A stretch of 44,603 nucleotides of DNA from Eubacteriales bacterium (GTDB lineage: Bacteria; Bacillota; Clostridia; Oscillospirales; Oscillospiraceae), in NCBI GenBank assembly GCA_030529655.1, contig JAUMWJ010000006.1, forward strand, positions 1 through 44,603, read 5' to 3'. The notes below the pieces were generated by a model. That model was not told the origin of the DNA. It searched no databases and saw only the letters and a list, made by a program, of their open reading frames with translations. A program made the position numbers and the translations under genes. The stretch's first letter is position 1; every line of letters begins with the position of its first letter. Below are positions 8,592 through 17,364 of this stretch, piece after piece.

Positions 8592-9333
8592 GGGCATCAA
8601 AAACGCACTGGCGGTGCTTTTCTGGCTGATGGTGTGGCAGGCAGGCGCCATGTTGGCCAACCACTCGCTGCTCTTGCCGATCCCCACACCGATTACCACG
8701 CTGCAGGCGCTTGGCAGATTGCTTGCTCAGGGCAGTTTTTACTTTGCCGTGGGCACATCGCTTCTGCGAATCGCCATCGGTTTTGTGTTGGCTCTGGCAG
8801 CAGGTACGGTCAGTGCCCTGCTCAGTACCCGTTTTCGCCTGTTTGCTGCCTTGACAGCACCGCTTTTGCAGCTCATCCGTGCCATCCCCGTGGCCAGCTT
8901 TACCATTCTGCTGTTCCTATGGGTCAGGCGCGGCGCACTGCCAAGCTGTGTGGTATTTTTGACGGTGTACCCCTTAGTTTGGGCGAATGTGGAAAGCGGT
9001 ATCCGTCAAATGGACAGGTCGCTTGTTGAAATGGCAAAGGTATTCGGCATGAAAGCCAGTCAGATTTTCCGTCAAATCACGCTGCCGAGCTTGCGTCCCT
9101 ATTTCGGCGCGGCTTCGGCTTCCGGTCTGGGCTTTGCATGGAAATCCGGCGTGGCGGCGGAGGTCATCTGCCGCAGCGAACAGTCCATCGGCAACTTGCT
9201 GTGGGTGGGAAAGAACGGGGTGGATTATGATGAGGTCTTTGCGCTGACGCTGGTGATCGTGCTGTGCAGTGTGGCATTGCAGGTGCTTGCCGGACGCTTG
9301 ATGAAGGGAGGATGGCAGCATGATTCGGTTTGA
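8581..9333 (+). CDS. ABC importer permease (SsuC/TauC-like)
   Basis: 250 residues from the ATG at 8581, which has GAGG about 10 nt upstream and overlaps the end of the binding-protein gene; an in-frame ATG at 8545 lies deep inside that gene and is less likely. It has about six membrane helices of the BPD_transp_1 fold. The cytoplasmic EAA loop reads EMAKVFGMKASQIFRQITLP, the contact with the ATPase. Together with its neighbours it makes a complete one-permease importer of the NitT/TauT class. Confidence 0.87.
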   Translation: MGHKGIKNALAVLFWLMVWQAGAMLANHSLLLPIPTPITTLQALGRLLAQGSFYFAVGTSLLRIAIGFVLALAAGTVSALLSTRFRLFAALTAPLLQLIRAIPVASFTILLFLWVRRGALPSCVVFLTVYPLVWANVESGIRQMDRSLVEMAKVFGMKASQIFRQITLPSLRPYFGAASASGLGFAWKSGVAAEVICRSEQSIGNLLWVGKNGVDYDEVFALTLVIVLCSVALQVLAGRLMKGGWQHDSV

Positions 9334-9916
9334 CGGTGTTACTTTCGGCTACGGCTTAGGTAAAAATGTGCTGCAGGATTTCAATCTGACCGTACCTGAC
9401 GGTGCGCGTATCTGGCTATGTTCGCCTTCCGGCGGCGGTAAGACCACCGTGCTGCGTCTGTTGATGGGCTTGGAGAAGCCCCAAAAGGGCGGCGTAACCG
9501 GCTGTGAGAAGCTGCGTTTTTCCGCCGTGTTTCAGGAGGATCGCCTGCTGCCGTGGAAAACGGCGGCGGAAAATGCGGCGATGTTTTCCGATGAAACGGC
9601 GGCACGCGCCATGCTCAGTCGATTAGGACTAAGGGAAGAGGCGGATATGCGGCCTGCACAGCTCTCCGGTGGCATGAAGCGTCGCGTGGCGCTGGCAAGA
9701 GCGTTGTGCCATGACTGCGATGCGCTGGTGCTGGACGAGCCGCTGACGGGACTGGATGCGGAGATGAAAAAGATCTGCCTGCAAGCCATTGAGGAAACGG
9801 TGCAGAATAAAACGCTGGTCCTGACCGGCCACGATGCGTCCGACGCTGAGTTTTTACGCGCCGAAACAGTCACATGGCAGACAAATATTCCTGACACGAA
9901 ACACAATTTCCTATAG
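9320..9916 (+). CDS. ABC importer ATPase (SsuB/TauB-like)
   Basis: 198 residues, overlapping the permease by 14 nt. Walker A is SPSGGGKTT (residues 35-43), where Ser35 stands in place of the usual first Gly; the essential GK-T-T remains. Then come a Q-loop (FQED), the signature LSGGMKRR, Walker B LVLDEP and the H-loop (TGHD). It is shorter than typical SsuB proteins (about 240-260 residues) through compact loops and a short C-terminus, but all catalytic motifs are present. It should power the importer encoded just upstream. Confidence 0.9.
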   Translation: MIRFDGVTFGYGLGKNVLQDFNLTVPDGARIWLCSPSGGGKTTVLRLLMGLEKPQKGGVTGCEKLRFSAVFQEDRLLPWKTAAENAAMFSDETAARAMLSRLGLREEADMRPAQLSGGMKRRVALARALCHDCDALVLDEPLTGLDAEMKKICLQAIEETVQNKTLVLTGHDASDAEFLRAETVTWQTNIPDTKHNFL

Positions 9917-9919
9917 CGT

Positions 9920-9963
9920 AACGAATCAATCGGTGAGAAAAAATTCTCACCGATTGATTCGTT
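9920..9963. other. Perfect 20-bp inverted repeat with AAAA loop
   Basis: Arms 9920-9939 and 9944-9963 are exact reverse complements around a 4-nt A loop, starting 4 nt after the ATPase stop. It may end the ABC operon, but neither strand carries a T-tract after it, so a protein-binding palindrome or an mRNA-end stabiliser is also possible. Confidence 0.7.
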
Positions 9964-10179
9964 AAAACGAAAAAGTATCGGAATGTCCATATATGGGGGA
10001 CTATGCACAAAAATATAAGAATTTTTCGTCAAGATGTAGAAAAGTGTAAGAGAACGATAAATATTTTGAGTTCGAGGTTGCAAGCAAAAGCCATCTGTGA
10101 TAAAGTGATAACGGATGTTGTTATGGATTTAACAAAGTACGGATTGATTATTTATTTCACAAGGAACTGAGGCAGAAAG
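9964..10179 (+). promoter_or_regulatory. AT-rich leader and promoter region of the hydrogenase operon
   Basis: 216 bases without a gene upstream of a 13-kb operon, so the operon promoter should be here. TTGCAA at 10078-10083 and TAAAGT at 10101-10106 are 17 nt apart but only loosely match consensus. A CCATATATGG palindrome lies at 9987-9996. No copy of the TGTTCCA palindrome is visible. Confidence 0.4.
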
Positions 10180-12423
10180 ATGGGTGCGGTACGCGGAAAA
10201 ATTGAGGTACGCGGCATTGTGCAGGGTGTGGGATACCGTCCCTTCATTCATCGGCAGGTGCGCCGTGCCGGATTGCGGGGTTGGGTGAAAAACACCAGTC
10301 ACGGCGTGGAGATCACGCTGGAGGGCGAACGGGACGCGCTGGAAGCATTTGCCGAAATGCTCCGCACAAATTATCCGCCTCTGGCCATGGTAGAATCGGT
10401 GACGATCACCGCATGGAACAAAGCGGAGGGAGTGGACGGCTTTCGCATTACCGAAAGTACGAAACTGCCCCTGCGCCGCACACTGATTTCGCCGGATATA
10501 GCTACCTGTGACGACTGCCTGGGTGAGTTGGAGGATAAAAATGATCGGCGTTTCGGCTATCCGTTCTTAAACTGTACCAACTGCGGCCCTCGTTTCACCA
10601 TTATTCGAGATGTACCCTATGATCGCCCCAACACCACCATGGGCGGATTTCCCATGTGTCCGGTGTGCGGCAGGGAGTACCACGATATTGAAAACCGCCG
10701 TTATCACGCCCAGCCCACCTGCTGCCCCGATTGCGGTCCGCAGCTGGGCTACTGCGATGCTGACGGCACAAGGGTAGAGGGCGATGCGCTTTCTCTGGCG
10801 GTGGAAACGCTGCAAAAGGGCGGTATCGTGGCGGTGAAGGGCTTGGGTGGCTTCCACCTGAGCTGTCGCTGTGACGATGCGGGGGCGGTGCTGCGGCTGA
10901 GAAACCGCAAGCATCGTGAGGAAAAACCACTGGCAATTATGTGCCGCAGCATTGACGCAGCGAAAAAATTTTGCGCCTTTGGCGATGAGGAGGCCGCTGT
11001 GCTGACCTCGCCCCAGCGGCCCATTACGCTTTTGAAGAAGCGCAGCGATATGGCGCATCTGACCAACAATCAATACCTTGGTGTGATGCTGCCCTATACG
11101 CCGCTGCACCATCTCTTATTGCGATCCTTTGACGCATTGGTGATGACCAGCGCCAATCTGTCGGATCTGCCTATTATAAAGGATAATGAGGAGGCCATCA
11201 CTGCCTTGCAGGGCGTGGCGGACGGCTTTTTGCTCCATGATCGCCCCATTGAGAGTCGCTGTGACGATTCGCTGTTATGGGTGCATGAGGGTATGCCTTA
11301 CTTCGCCCGTCGCAGTCGGGGTTATGTACCCTATCCCGTAGCGGTGGATATAGACGGCGAAACCGTGTTGGCCTGCGGTGGGGAGCAGAAGGCGTCTTTC
11401 TGCCTGAGCCGTGAGAGCGATGTGTTCCCCAGCGCCCATATCGGCGATCTGAAGAACGCCGAAACCTTAACCCATTACGAGCAGCAGATCACCCATTTTG
11501 AAAAGCTGTTCGATGTCAAACCGGAGCTGCTGGTCTGCGATCAGCACCCTGACTATTTATCTGCTCGCTATGCCTATGACCGCTGTAAGCATGAGGGTTT
11601 GCCCTTGATCGCCGTGCAGCATCATCACGCCCATATGGTGTCCTGCATGGCGGATAACCGCTTGACGGGGAAGTGCCTTGGCATCATCTGGGACGGCACC
11701 GGCCTCGGCGATGACGGCACTATCTGGGGCGGTGAATTTCTGGTAGGCGATGAGCAAAGCTATGAGCGTGTGGGGTCGATTCGCCCCATACCTCTCATCG
11801 GCGGTGAACGCGCTATTTGGGAAATCGAGCGCATCGGCTATGCGCTGCTGCATGAAGCGGACGGTATTTCCGAGGAAAATCCTGTATGGGAACGGATGCT
11901 TCTGCGTGGCATGAATTGTCCGGCTTCCACCGGTATGGGACGGCTGTTTGACGGTGTTTGCGCTTTGTTGGGTCTGCGAAGTTCGGTGTCCTATGAGGGA
12001 CAGGGCGCGGTGCTTTTAGAGGCAGCCGCCACCGAAGACGAGGGGCGTTATCCCGTGGTTATCGAGGGGGATACCTTCGACTGGCGCGAGATGGTCAAGG
12101 CCATCGTTCATGAGAAAGTGCAAGGTGTGGAAACAGGCGTGATAGCCGCGCGATTTATGAATACACTGGTGGAGATGGCGGTGGAGATGAGCCGCCGTAT
12201 CTGCGGAGACAAAGGGCTACAACACGTCGTTTTATCCGGCGGTGTGTTTCAAAACCAATATCTGCTGACCCGGCTGCCCCGGCGGCTGCGTGAGGTAGGG
12301 CTAACGCCTTATATTCACCGCCGTGTGTCCTGCAACGACGAGGGCTTGAGTCTGGGACAGCTTGTGATCGCAAAGAAGGGAGGCGGCGTATATGTGCTTG
12401 GCAGTACCGCTGAAGATCGTTGA
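10180..12423 (+). CDS. hypF: [NiFe]-hydrogenase maturation carbamoyltransferase HypF
   Basis: 747 residues, the usual HypF length. HypF makes the cyanide ligands of the active-site iron from carbamoyl phosphate and passes them to HypE. Domains in order: acylphosphatase (residues about 1-90, GIVQGVGYRPF), two zinc fingers (CDDC, CTNCGPRF, then CPVCG and CCPDCG, about 108-185), a YrdC-like domain (about 200-370, GGIVAVKGLGGFHLSCR), and a Kae1-like domain (about 390-747, HHHAHMVSCMAD and IIWDGTGLGDDG). First gene of the hydrogenase operon; it overlaps hypC by 32 nt. Confidence 0.96.
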   Translation: MGAVRGKIEVRGIVQGVGYRPFIHRQVRRAGLRGWVKNTSHGVEITLEGERDALEAFAEMLRTNYPPLAMVESVTITAWNKAEGVDGFRITESTKLPLRRTLISPDIATCDDCLGELEDKNDRRFGYPFLNCTNCGPRFTIIRDVPYDRPNTTMGGFPMCPVCGREYHDIENRRYHAQPTCCPDCGPQLGYCDADGTRVEGDALSLAVETLQKGGIVAVKGLGGFHLSCRCDDAGAVLRLRNRKHREEKPLAIMCRSIDAAKKFCAFGDEEAAVLTSPQRPITLLKKRSDMAHLTNNQYLGVMLPYTPLHHLLLRSFDALVMTSANLSDLPIIKDNEEAITALQGVADGFLLHDRPIESRCDDSLLWVHEGMPYFARRSRGYVPYPVAVDIDGETVLACGGEQKASFCLSRESDVFPSAHIGDLKNAETLTHYEQQITHFEKLFDVKPELLVCDQHPDYLSARYAYDRCKHEGLPLIAVQHHHAHMVSCMADNRLTGKCLGIIWDGTGLGDDGTIWGGEFLVGDEQSYERVGSIRPIPLIGGERAIWEIERIGYALLHEADGISEENPVWERMLLRGMNCPASTGMGRLFDGVCALLGLRSSVSYEGQGAVLLEAAATEDEGRYPVVIEGDTFDWREMVKAIVHEKVQGVETGVIAARFMNTLVEMAVEMSRRICGDKGLQHVVLSGGVFQNQYLLTRLPRRLREVGLTPYIHRRVSCNDEGLSLGQLVIAKKGGGVYVLGSTAEDR

Positions 12424-12613
12424 ACTCCACGGCGCTGACGCCGTCGCAGAATGGGAGGGCGTCCGCCGCAAGATTCGTGTGGACTTTATCCCCGACCCCC
12501 AAGTGGGGCAATATGTGATCGTCCATGCCGGCTTCGCCATCGAGCGACTGGATGAAAAGCAGGCATTGGCGGATCAACAGGCGTTTTCGGAGGTGGAAAA
12601 TGCCCTGCTTTGA
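12392..12613 (+). CDS. hypC: Hydrogenase maturation chaperone HypC
   Basis: 73 residues starting MCLAVPLKIVE, the invariant HypC/HupF N-terminus whose Cys2 binds the iron intermediate. GGGAGG lies upstream inside hypF. HypC works with HypD to carry Fe(CN)2CO to the large subunit. It overlaps both neighbours, which suggests translational coupling. Confidence 0.95.
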   Translation: MCLAVPLKIVELHGADAVAEWEGVRRKIRVDFIPDPQVGQYVIVHAGFAIERLDEKQALADQQAFSEVENALL

Positions 12614-13682
12614 GCGTGACTGGACGGCAGAGCAGGTGCTTGACGCTATCCGCGCATTGCCGATCGAAAAGGCGAACTTGATGGAGGTATGCGGCACGCA
12701 TACCGTTTCCATCGCACGCAGCGGCATCAAACGGATGCTGCCTAAAAATGTGCAGTTACTGTCCGGCCCGGGCTGTCCTGTCTGCGTGACGCCTACCTCG
12801 GACATTGATACTATATTAGACCTTGCCCTGGAAAAGGATGTCATTATCGCCACCTACGGCGATGTGCTCCGTGTACCCGGCAGCCGTCACGGCGACAGCT
12901 TACGCCGCCGCGGCAGCGAGGGAGCAAGGGTAAAAATGGTCTATTCACCGCTGGATGCGGTGTCGCTGGCGGAAAAATTTCCCGATAAGCAGGTGGTATT
13001 TTTAGGCGTCGGCTTTGAAACCACCGCACCGGGTACAGCCATTGCGGTAAAGCAGGCGCAGGCGAAGGGCTTAAAAAACTTTACCGTCCTATCCCTTCTC
13101 AAAACCGTGAAGCCGGCATTGGAAACCTTGATGGCGCAGCCGGATTTCGCCGTGGACGGTTTTTTATGCCCCGGCCATGTGGCGGTGATTACCGGCGCGG
13201 AGCATTTCCGCTTTTTGCCGGAGAAATACCACCGTGGAGCGGTGGTGGCAGGGTTTGAGCCCATGGATATTCTCTTGTCGGTTTATCATCTGCTGCGCCA
13301 GCTCGCTGAGGGAAAACCGACCTTGGGAAATGAGTATACAAGAGCCGTTGCACCAAAGGGCAACCCCTTAGCACAGCAGACGGTGGAGAGATATTTCACT
13401 CCCTGCGATGCGGTGTGGCGCGGCATGGGGGAGATTCCCCAAAGCGGCCTCCAACTGCGTGAGGCATACCGACAGTTTGACGCGGTGGCACGGTTTGGTT
13501 TGGAATTGGGCAAGCCGGAGAAACCCTCCGCCTGTCAGTGCGGTCAGGTCATTACCGGCAAATGTCCGCCCCAGGAATGCCCCTTGTTTGGCAAGGTCTG
13601 TGTGCCGGAGAATCCGGTGGGTCCGTGCATGGTGTCCGGCGAAGGTGCCTGTGCGGCGGCCTATCAGTATCAGGAGGTGTAG
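12600..13682 (+). CDS. hypD: Hydrogenase maturation protein HypD
   Basis: 360 residues from the ATG at 12600, chosen for GGAGGTGG at 12589-12596; an earlier in-frame start at 12525 is too long for the family. Conserved blocks: CGTHTVSIARSG, LLSGPGCPVCVTP, GVGFETTAPGTA, GFLCPGHVAVITG and GFEPMDIL, then a C-terminal [4Fe-4S]-type cysteine region with CQCG and CPPQECPLFG. HypD is the scaffold on which cyanide and CO are added to iron. It overlaps hypC by 14 nt; hypE follows after 2 nt. Confidence 0.95.
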   Translation: MPCFERDWTAEQVLDAIRALPIEKANLMEVCGTHTVSIARSGIKRMLPKNVQLLSGPGCPVCVTPTSDIDTILDLALEKDVIIATYGDVLRVPGSRHGDSLRRRGSEGARVKMVYSPLDAVSLAEKFPDKQVVFLGVGFETTAPGTAIAVKQAQAKGLKNFTVLSLLKTVKPALETLMAQPDFAVDGFLCPGHVAVITGAEHFRFLPEKYHRGAVVAGFEPMDILLSVYHLLRQLAEGKPTLGNEYTRAVAPKGNPLAQQTVERYFTPCDAVWRGMGEIPQSGLQLREAYRQFDAVARFGLELGKPEKPSACQCGQVITGKCPPQECPLFGKVCVPENPVGPCMVSGEGACAAAYQYQEV

Positions 13683-13684
13683 GC

Positions 13685-14686
13685 ATGGAGCAAGTAATCA
13701 CCTTGGATTACGGCAGCGGCGGCAGAAAAACTTCCCAGCTCATAGATGAACTGATCGTGCCTGCCCTCGGTAACAAGGCACTGAGCCAGTTAAATGACGG
13801 CGCGGTGCTGTCAGGCCGCGAAAAACTGGTGTTTTCCACCGACAGCTTTGTGGTGTCGCCCCGTTTTTTCCCCGGCGGCAATATCGGCAAGCTCTCGGTG
13901 TGCGGCACGGTGAACGATGTGGCCATGTGCGGCGGCGAGCCGAAGTATTTAAGCTTAGCGTTTATTATTGAAGAAGGACTTCCCGTATCGGAGCTGCGTG
14001 AGATCATCGCCTCCATCGCCAAAGCGGCACAGGATGCCGGCGTGCAGATCGTCACCGGTGATACCAAGGTGGTGGAAAAAGGGAAGTGCGACGGCATCTA
14101 TATCAACACCGCCGGCATCGGCTTCCTGCGGAAAGACAATCTGTCACCCGACAATATCGAGGTAGGGGACAAGGTGATCGTGTCCGGCTTTATCGGCGAT
14201 CACGGCACGGCGGTGATGCTTGCCCGTGAGCCGGAGCTTTTAGAAAGCGACATCGCCTCCGATTGTGCGCCCTTACACCGAGCCGCGCAAAAGCTGTGGC
14301 AACTGGGCGACGATCTGCGCGTGCTGCGCGATCCTACGAGAGGCGGCGTGGCCACCACGCTCAATGAATTTACCGAAAACCGTTTTTTCTCCATTGAACT
14401 TCAGGAGAAGGGCTTACCTGTTCGTCCGGCGGTACACGCCGCCTGCGAGATTTTGGGCTTAGATCCGCTGTACTGCGCCAACGAAGGAAAACTGCTGGCC
14501 ATCGTGAAGGCGGATCGTGCTGACGAGGCGTTAACGCTTCTGCGTGAGTGCTCCGAAGGTAAAGACGCCGCCGTGATCGGTACGGTAACGGCGACATATC
14601 CCGGCAAGGTGGTTTTGAAAACCGCCTTCGGCGGCACCCGAGTGCTCAGCAAGCTCAGCGGCGCACAGCTGCCTCGCATTTGTTGA
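13685..14686 (+). CDS. hypE: Hydrogenase maturation protein HypE (carbamoyl dehydratase)
   Basis: 333 residues from the ATG at 13685 with GGAGG about 12 nt upstream; the earlier in-frame ATG at 13538 lies inside hypD. A PurM/AIR-synthase-like fold is indicated by LDYGSGGRKTSQLI, VSGFIGDHGTAVM and LRDPTRGGVATTLNE. The protein ends in PRIC, the conserved C-terminal tail whose last Cys is carbamoylated by HypF and dehydrated to thiocyanate. The tail is intact, so the enzyme should be functional. Confidence 0.96.
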   Translation: MEQVITLDYGSGGRKTSQLIDELIVPALGNKALSQLNDGAVLSGREKLVFSTDSFVVSPRFFPGGNIGKLSVCGTVNDVAMCGGEPKYLSLAFIIEEGLPVSELREIIASIAKAAQDAGVQIVTGDTKVVEKGKCDGIYINTAGIGFLRKDNLSPDNIEVGDKVIVSGFIGDHGTAVMLAREPELLESDIASDCAPLHRAAQKLWQLGDDLRVLRDPTRGGVATTLNEFTENRFFSIELQEKGLPVRPAVHAACEILGLDPLYCANEGKLLAIVKADRADEALTLLRECSEGKDAAVIGTVTATYPGKVVLKTAFGGTRVLSKLSGAQLPRIC

Positions 14687-14716
14687 TATATTATGAATAT
14701 AAAAGGAGAAAAGAGT

Positions 14717-15106
14717 ATGCAGGGTTACGAGAAAATCATCATCACCAAAGATGAGATCGTTCCCACGGCTCAAAGGATGCGCGCGGAAGACCGTGCGCTG
14801 GTGATGATCCACGGATTCCTCACCGACAACGGCTTCAACGTGTCCTATGAGTATGAAGTGGGCGACAATGTGGAGTCCTACACCGTGGAAACGGCGGAGA
14901 GTCTGCCAAGCATCGCCGACATCTACGACAAGGCCGCCGAATGGCCGGAGCGTGAGCTGGGCGAGCTCATGGGCATCACCTTTGAGGGACTGGACACCTC
15001 CAAACGCTTGTTCCTGCCGGACAATATGCTGGAGGGTCAGGGTCAGATTCTGGTGACCCCCATGAAGGAACTGATCGATAAGGCACAGGGAGGTAAGCAA
15101 GCATGA
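14717..15106 (+). CDS. mbhK: NuoC/MbhK-like hydrogenase subunit (complex I 30-kDa-like)
   Basis: 129 residues from the ATG at 14717 with AAAAGGAGAA just upstream; an earlier ATG at 14693 has none. The core PSIADIYDKAAEWPERELGE and LMGITFEGL is the complex I 30-kDa (NuoC) signature. The subunit packs against the large subunit on the cytoplasmic side in group 4 hydrogenases. Its stop overlaps the start of the large-subunit gene (ATGA), which keeps the usual K-L pairing. Confidence 0.85.
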   Translation: MQGYEKIIITKDEIVPTAQRMRAEDRALVMIHGFLTDNGFNVSYEYEVGDNVESYTVETAESLPSIADIYDKAAEWPERELGELMGITFEGLDTSKRLFLPDNMLEGQGQILVTPMKELIDKAQGGKQA

Positions 15107-16185
15107 GTTATATCATTCCCATCGGCCCGTACCATCCTGCATTGGAAGAGCCGGTCCACGCAAAACTGATCACGGACGGTGAAATGATCACCGATGCCGA
15201 GATTTCCATCGGCTATAACCACCGCGGCATTGAAAAGCTGGCCACCGAACGCAACTTCATCCAGACCATCGTCCTGGTGGAGCGTGTGTGCGGTATCTGC
15301 TCCCACTCCCATGCGTTCAACTATGCGCAGGCGGTGGAAGCCATTGCCGGCATGAATGTGCCTAAGCGCGGCCAGTATATCCGTGTCATCATGGCGGAAC
15401 TGGAGCGTCTGCACTCCCACTATCTGTGGCTGGGTATCGCCTGCCACATCATCGGCCATGACAGTCTGTTCATGCACATCTGGAACGACCGTGAGATCGT
15501 GATGGATATTCTGGAGGAGATCTCCGGCAACCGCGTGAACTACGGTATGGTCACCATCGGCGGCTCTCGCCGCGACATCGACGCGGAGAAGGCCGACCAC
15601 ATCCTCAAGATGCTGGAGAAGCTGGAGAGCAGTCTGCTGCGAATCCGTGATATTCTGCTGGCCGACAAGACTGTGGCCATGCGTACCAAGGGTGTGGGCG
15701 TGCTGACCACCGAGGATGCCTTGCGGATCGGCGCCATCGGCCCCCACGCAAGAGCTTCCAACGTACCGGTGGATGTGCGTATCGATGCGCCCTACTCCTG
15801 CTACGATGAATTTGAGTTCAAGAAATGCACCTGGGATAGCTGCGATGTCTTCGCCCGTGTGGTGGTGCGTGTACTGGAGAGCGTGGAGTCTATCTCCATC
15901 ATCCGTCAGGCACTGGCCAATTTGCCCAAAGGTCCTATCAATCTGGGCGTAAAGATCCCTAAGGTGCCTGCCGGTGAGTATATGACACGCCACGAGGCTC
16001 CCCGCGGTCAGCTGGTGACCAAGGTCGTCACCAACGGCACCGAGTACAACGAGCGCGTGTCCATCCATGTGCCTACCTTTAAGAATGCGCCTACGCTGTC
16101 TACCATGCTCAAGGGCAACACCGTGGCCGATGCCGGTTTGATCGTGGCATCCATCGACCCGTGCTTCAGCTGCATGGACCGCTGA
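15103..16185 (+). CDS. mbhL: [NiFe] hydrogenase large (catalytic) subunit, group 4 Mbh type
   Basis: 360 residues. Both nickel-binding motifs are complete: L1 RVCGICSHSH at 61-70 (Cys63, Cys66) and L2 DPCFSCMDR at 352-360 (Cys354, Cys357), so this is a hydrogenase and not a complex I or Mbs relative that lost the cysteines. IGYNHRGIEKL and ELERLHSHYLWLG are typical of NuoD/EchE-like subunits. The protein ends exactly at the Arg where other [NiFe] large subunits are cleaved, so no C-terminal peptide exists. Predicted role: H2 evolution from ferredoxin electrons. Confidence 0.96.
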   Translation: MSYIIPIGPYHPALEEPVHAKLITDGEMITDAEISIGYNHRGIEKLATERNFIQTIVLVERVCGICSHSHAFNYAQAVEAIAGMNVPKRGQYIRVIMAELERLHSHYLWLGIACHIIGHDSLFMHIWNDREIVMDILEEISGNRVNYGMVTIGGSRRDIDAEKADHILKMLEKLESSLLRIRDILLADKTVAMRTKGVGVLTTEDALRIGAIGPHARASNVPVDVRIDAPYSCYDEFEFKKCTWDSCDVFARVVVRVLESVESISIIRQALANLPKGPINLGVKIPKVPAGEYMTRHEAPRGQLVTKVVTNGTEYNERVSIHVPTFKNAPTLSTMLKGNTVADAGLIVASIDPCFSCMDR

Positions 16186-16186
16186 T

Positions 16187-16528
16187 ATGCACGAGTTATC
16201 TTTGGCACAAGGTATCCTCCAGGTGGCGCTGAAAGCCGCCCGGCAGGGCGGTGCAGAGCGCATCATGACGGTGTATGTGAAAACCGGCGCTTTTTCCGGC
16301 GTGGTGCCGTCCTATTTGGACGAGTGCTTCACGCTGATGAGCAAGGGTACACCCGCCGAGGGTGCGACACTTGAAGTGGAGGAGGTTCCCGTTGTGGTGC
16401 GGTGTTTAGACTGCGAGCAGGAAAGTCAGATCGACCGGGCGGATGCGTGCTGTCCCAACTGCGGCAGCAGCCAGATCCGTATGGTTCACGGACGGGAGTG
16501 CTTCGTAGACCGCATCGAGGCGGAATAA
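16187..16528 (+). CDS. hypA: Nickel metallochaperone HypA
   Basis: 113 residues beginning MHELSLAQGIL; the N-terminal Met-His-Glu forms the nickel site. The zinc site is made by CLDC and CPNC around residues 74-95. HypA delivers nickel to the large subunit, normally with the GTPase HypB, which is absent from this window. It sits between the large subunit and the antiporter genes rather than with hypFCDE. Confidence 0.95.
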   Translation: MHELSLAQGILQVALKAARQGGAERIMTVYVKTGAFSGVVPSYLDECFTLMSKGTPAEGATLEVEEVPVVVRCLDCEQESQIDRADACCPNCGSSQIRMVHGRECFVDRIEAE

Positions 16529-16570
16529 ATGATAAAACAAAAAATGAAGATAGATAAGGAGAGAATCAAA

Positions 16571-17113
16571 TTGAAAAAGGCAAGATTTCCGGCAGTGATC
16601 GCCACTGCCATCGTCTGCTTTCTCTTCTGGCTGCTGATCACCGGACAACTGGTGATGCTGCTGGAGGGTGAACCCAGCTGGCAAGTGCTGGTGGCAGGCG
16701 TCCTGGTCAGCGTCGGTGTTTCGCTTTTCAGTGCGAAGTTCTTTATCCACAGCAATCCCTTCTATATCTGGCATCCCAAGCGTTTGGGCGCAGCGCTGCT
16801 GTACTGCGTCATTATCTTCCCTTGGGAGCTTATCAAGGCCAACTGGGATATGGCCAAGCGTGCTTTCAGCCCTAAGCTGAACATTAACCCCGGCATCGTA
16901 AAGATCCCCGTGGAGATGGAAAGCGATTACGGTCTGATGGCGCTGGCCAACTCCATTACCCTGACTCCCGGAACCATCACCATGGAAGTGACGGAGGAGG
17001 ACGGTCAGAACTACTTCTATGTCCACTGGATCGATGCCACTGCGGACGGGGAAGAAGGTACCCAAGCCATCTGCGGTACCATGCAAAAATGGCTGAGGAG
17101 GATCTGGAAATGA
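16571..17113 (+). CDS. mnhE: Mrp-type antiporter subunit E-like (MbhA)
   Basis: 180 residues from the TTG at 16571, chosen because AAGGAGAG lies 7 nt upstream and the first membrane helix then starts at once (KKARFPAVIATAIVCFLFWL). The in-frame ATG at 16529 abuts the hypA stop and would add 14 Lys-rich residues; it remains possible. Two or three membrane helices, then PWELIKANWDMAKRAFSP and NSITLTPGTITMEV, the MnhE signature. It belongs to the ion-translocating membrane arm. Confidence 0.9.
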   Translation: MKKARFPAVIATAIVCFLFWLLITGQLVMLLEGEPSWQVLVAGVLVSVGVSLFSAKFFIHSNPFYIWHPKRLGAALLYCVIIFPWELIKANWDMAKRAFSPKLNINPGIVKIPVEMESDYGLMALANSITLTPGTITMEVTEEDGQNYFYVHWIDATADGEEGTQAICGTMQKWLRRIWK

Positions 17114-17364
17114 GTGAATTGCTGTTTTTTGCCATCTGTTTTCTGGCATTGGCTCTGATGCTGATTTTCCGTATTGCAAAGGGCCCCAGTGTGGCTGACC
17201 GCGCTATTGCGGCCGACTGTGTGGATATGCTGACGGATATGGCGCTGATCCTGTTCGCGCTGTATTCCCACCGCGGTATCTTTTTGGACATCGCTTTGGT
17301 GACGGCGGTGCTGGGCTTTATCGGTACTACCTTCATTGCCAAGTATCTGGAGGGCAAGCTATGA
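17110..17364 (+). CDS. mnhF: Mrp-type antiporter subunit F-like (MbhB)
   Basis: 84 residues from the ATG at 17110 (ATGA overlap with mnhE). Three membrane helices; FRIAKGPSVADRAIAADC and LDIALVTAVLGFIGT are the MnhF/MrpF motifs. Small structural subunit of the antiporter-like module. Confidence 0.93.
   Translation: MSELLFFAICFLALALMLIFRIAKGPSVADRAIAADCVDMLTDMALILFALYSHRGIFLDIALVTAVLGFIGTTFIAKYLEGKL

Noticed and set aside
14097-14686. HypE as a truncated or selenophosphate-synthase-like protein
   Set aside because: The full-length frame ends in PRIC, the hallmark of working HypE.
15103-16185. Large subunit as complex I NuoD or a sulfur-reducing Mbs relative
   Set aside because: Both CxxC pairs that bind nickel are intact.
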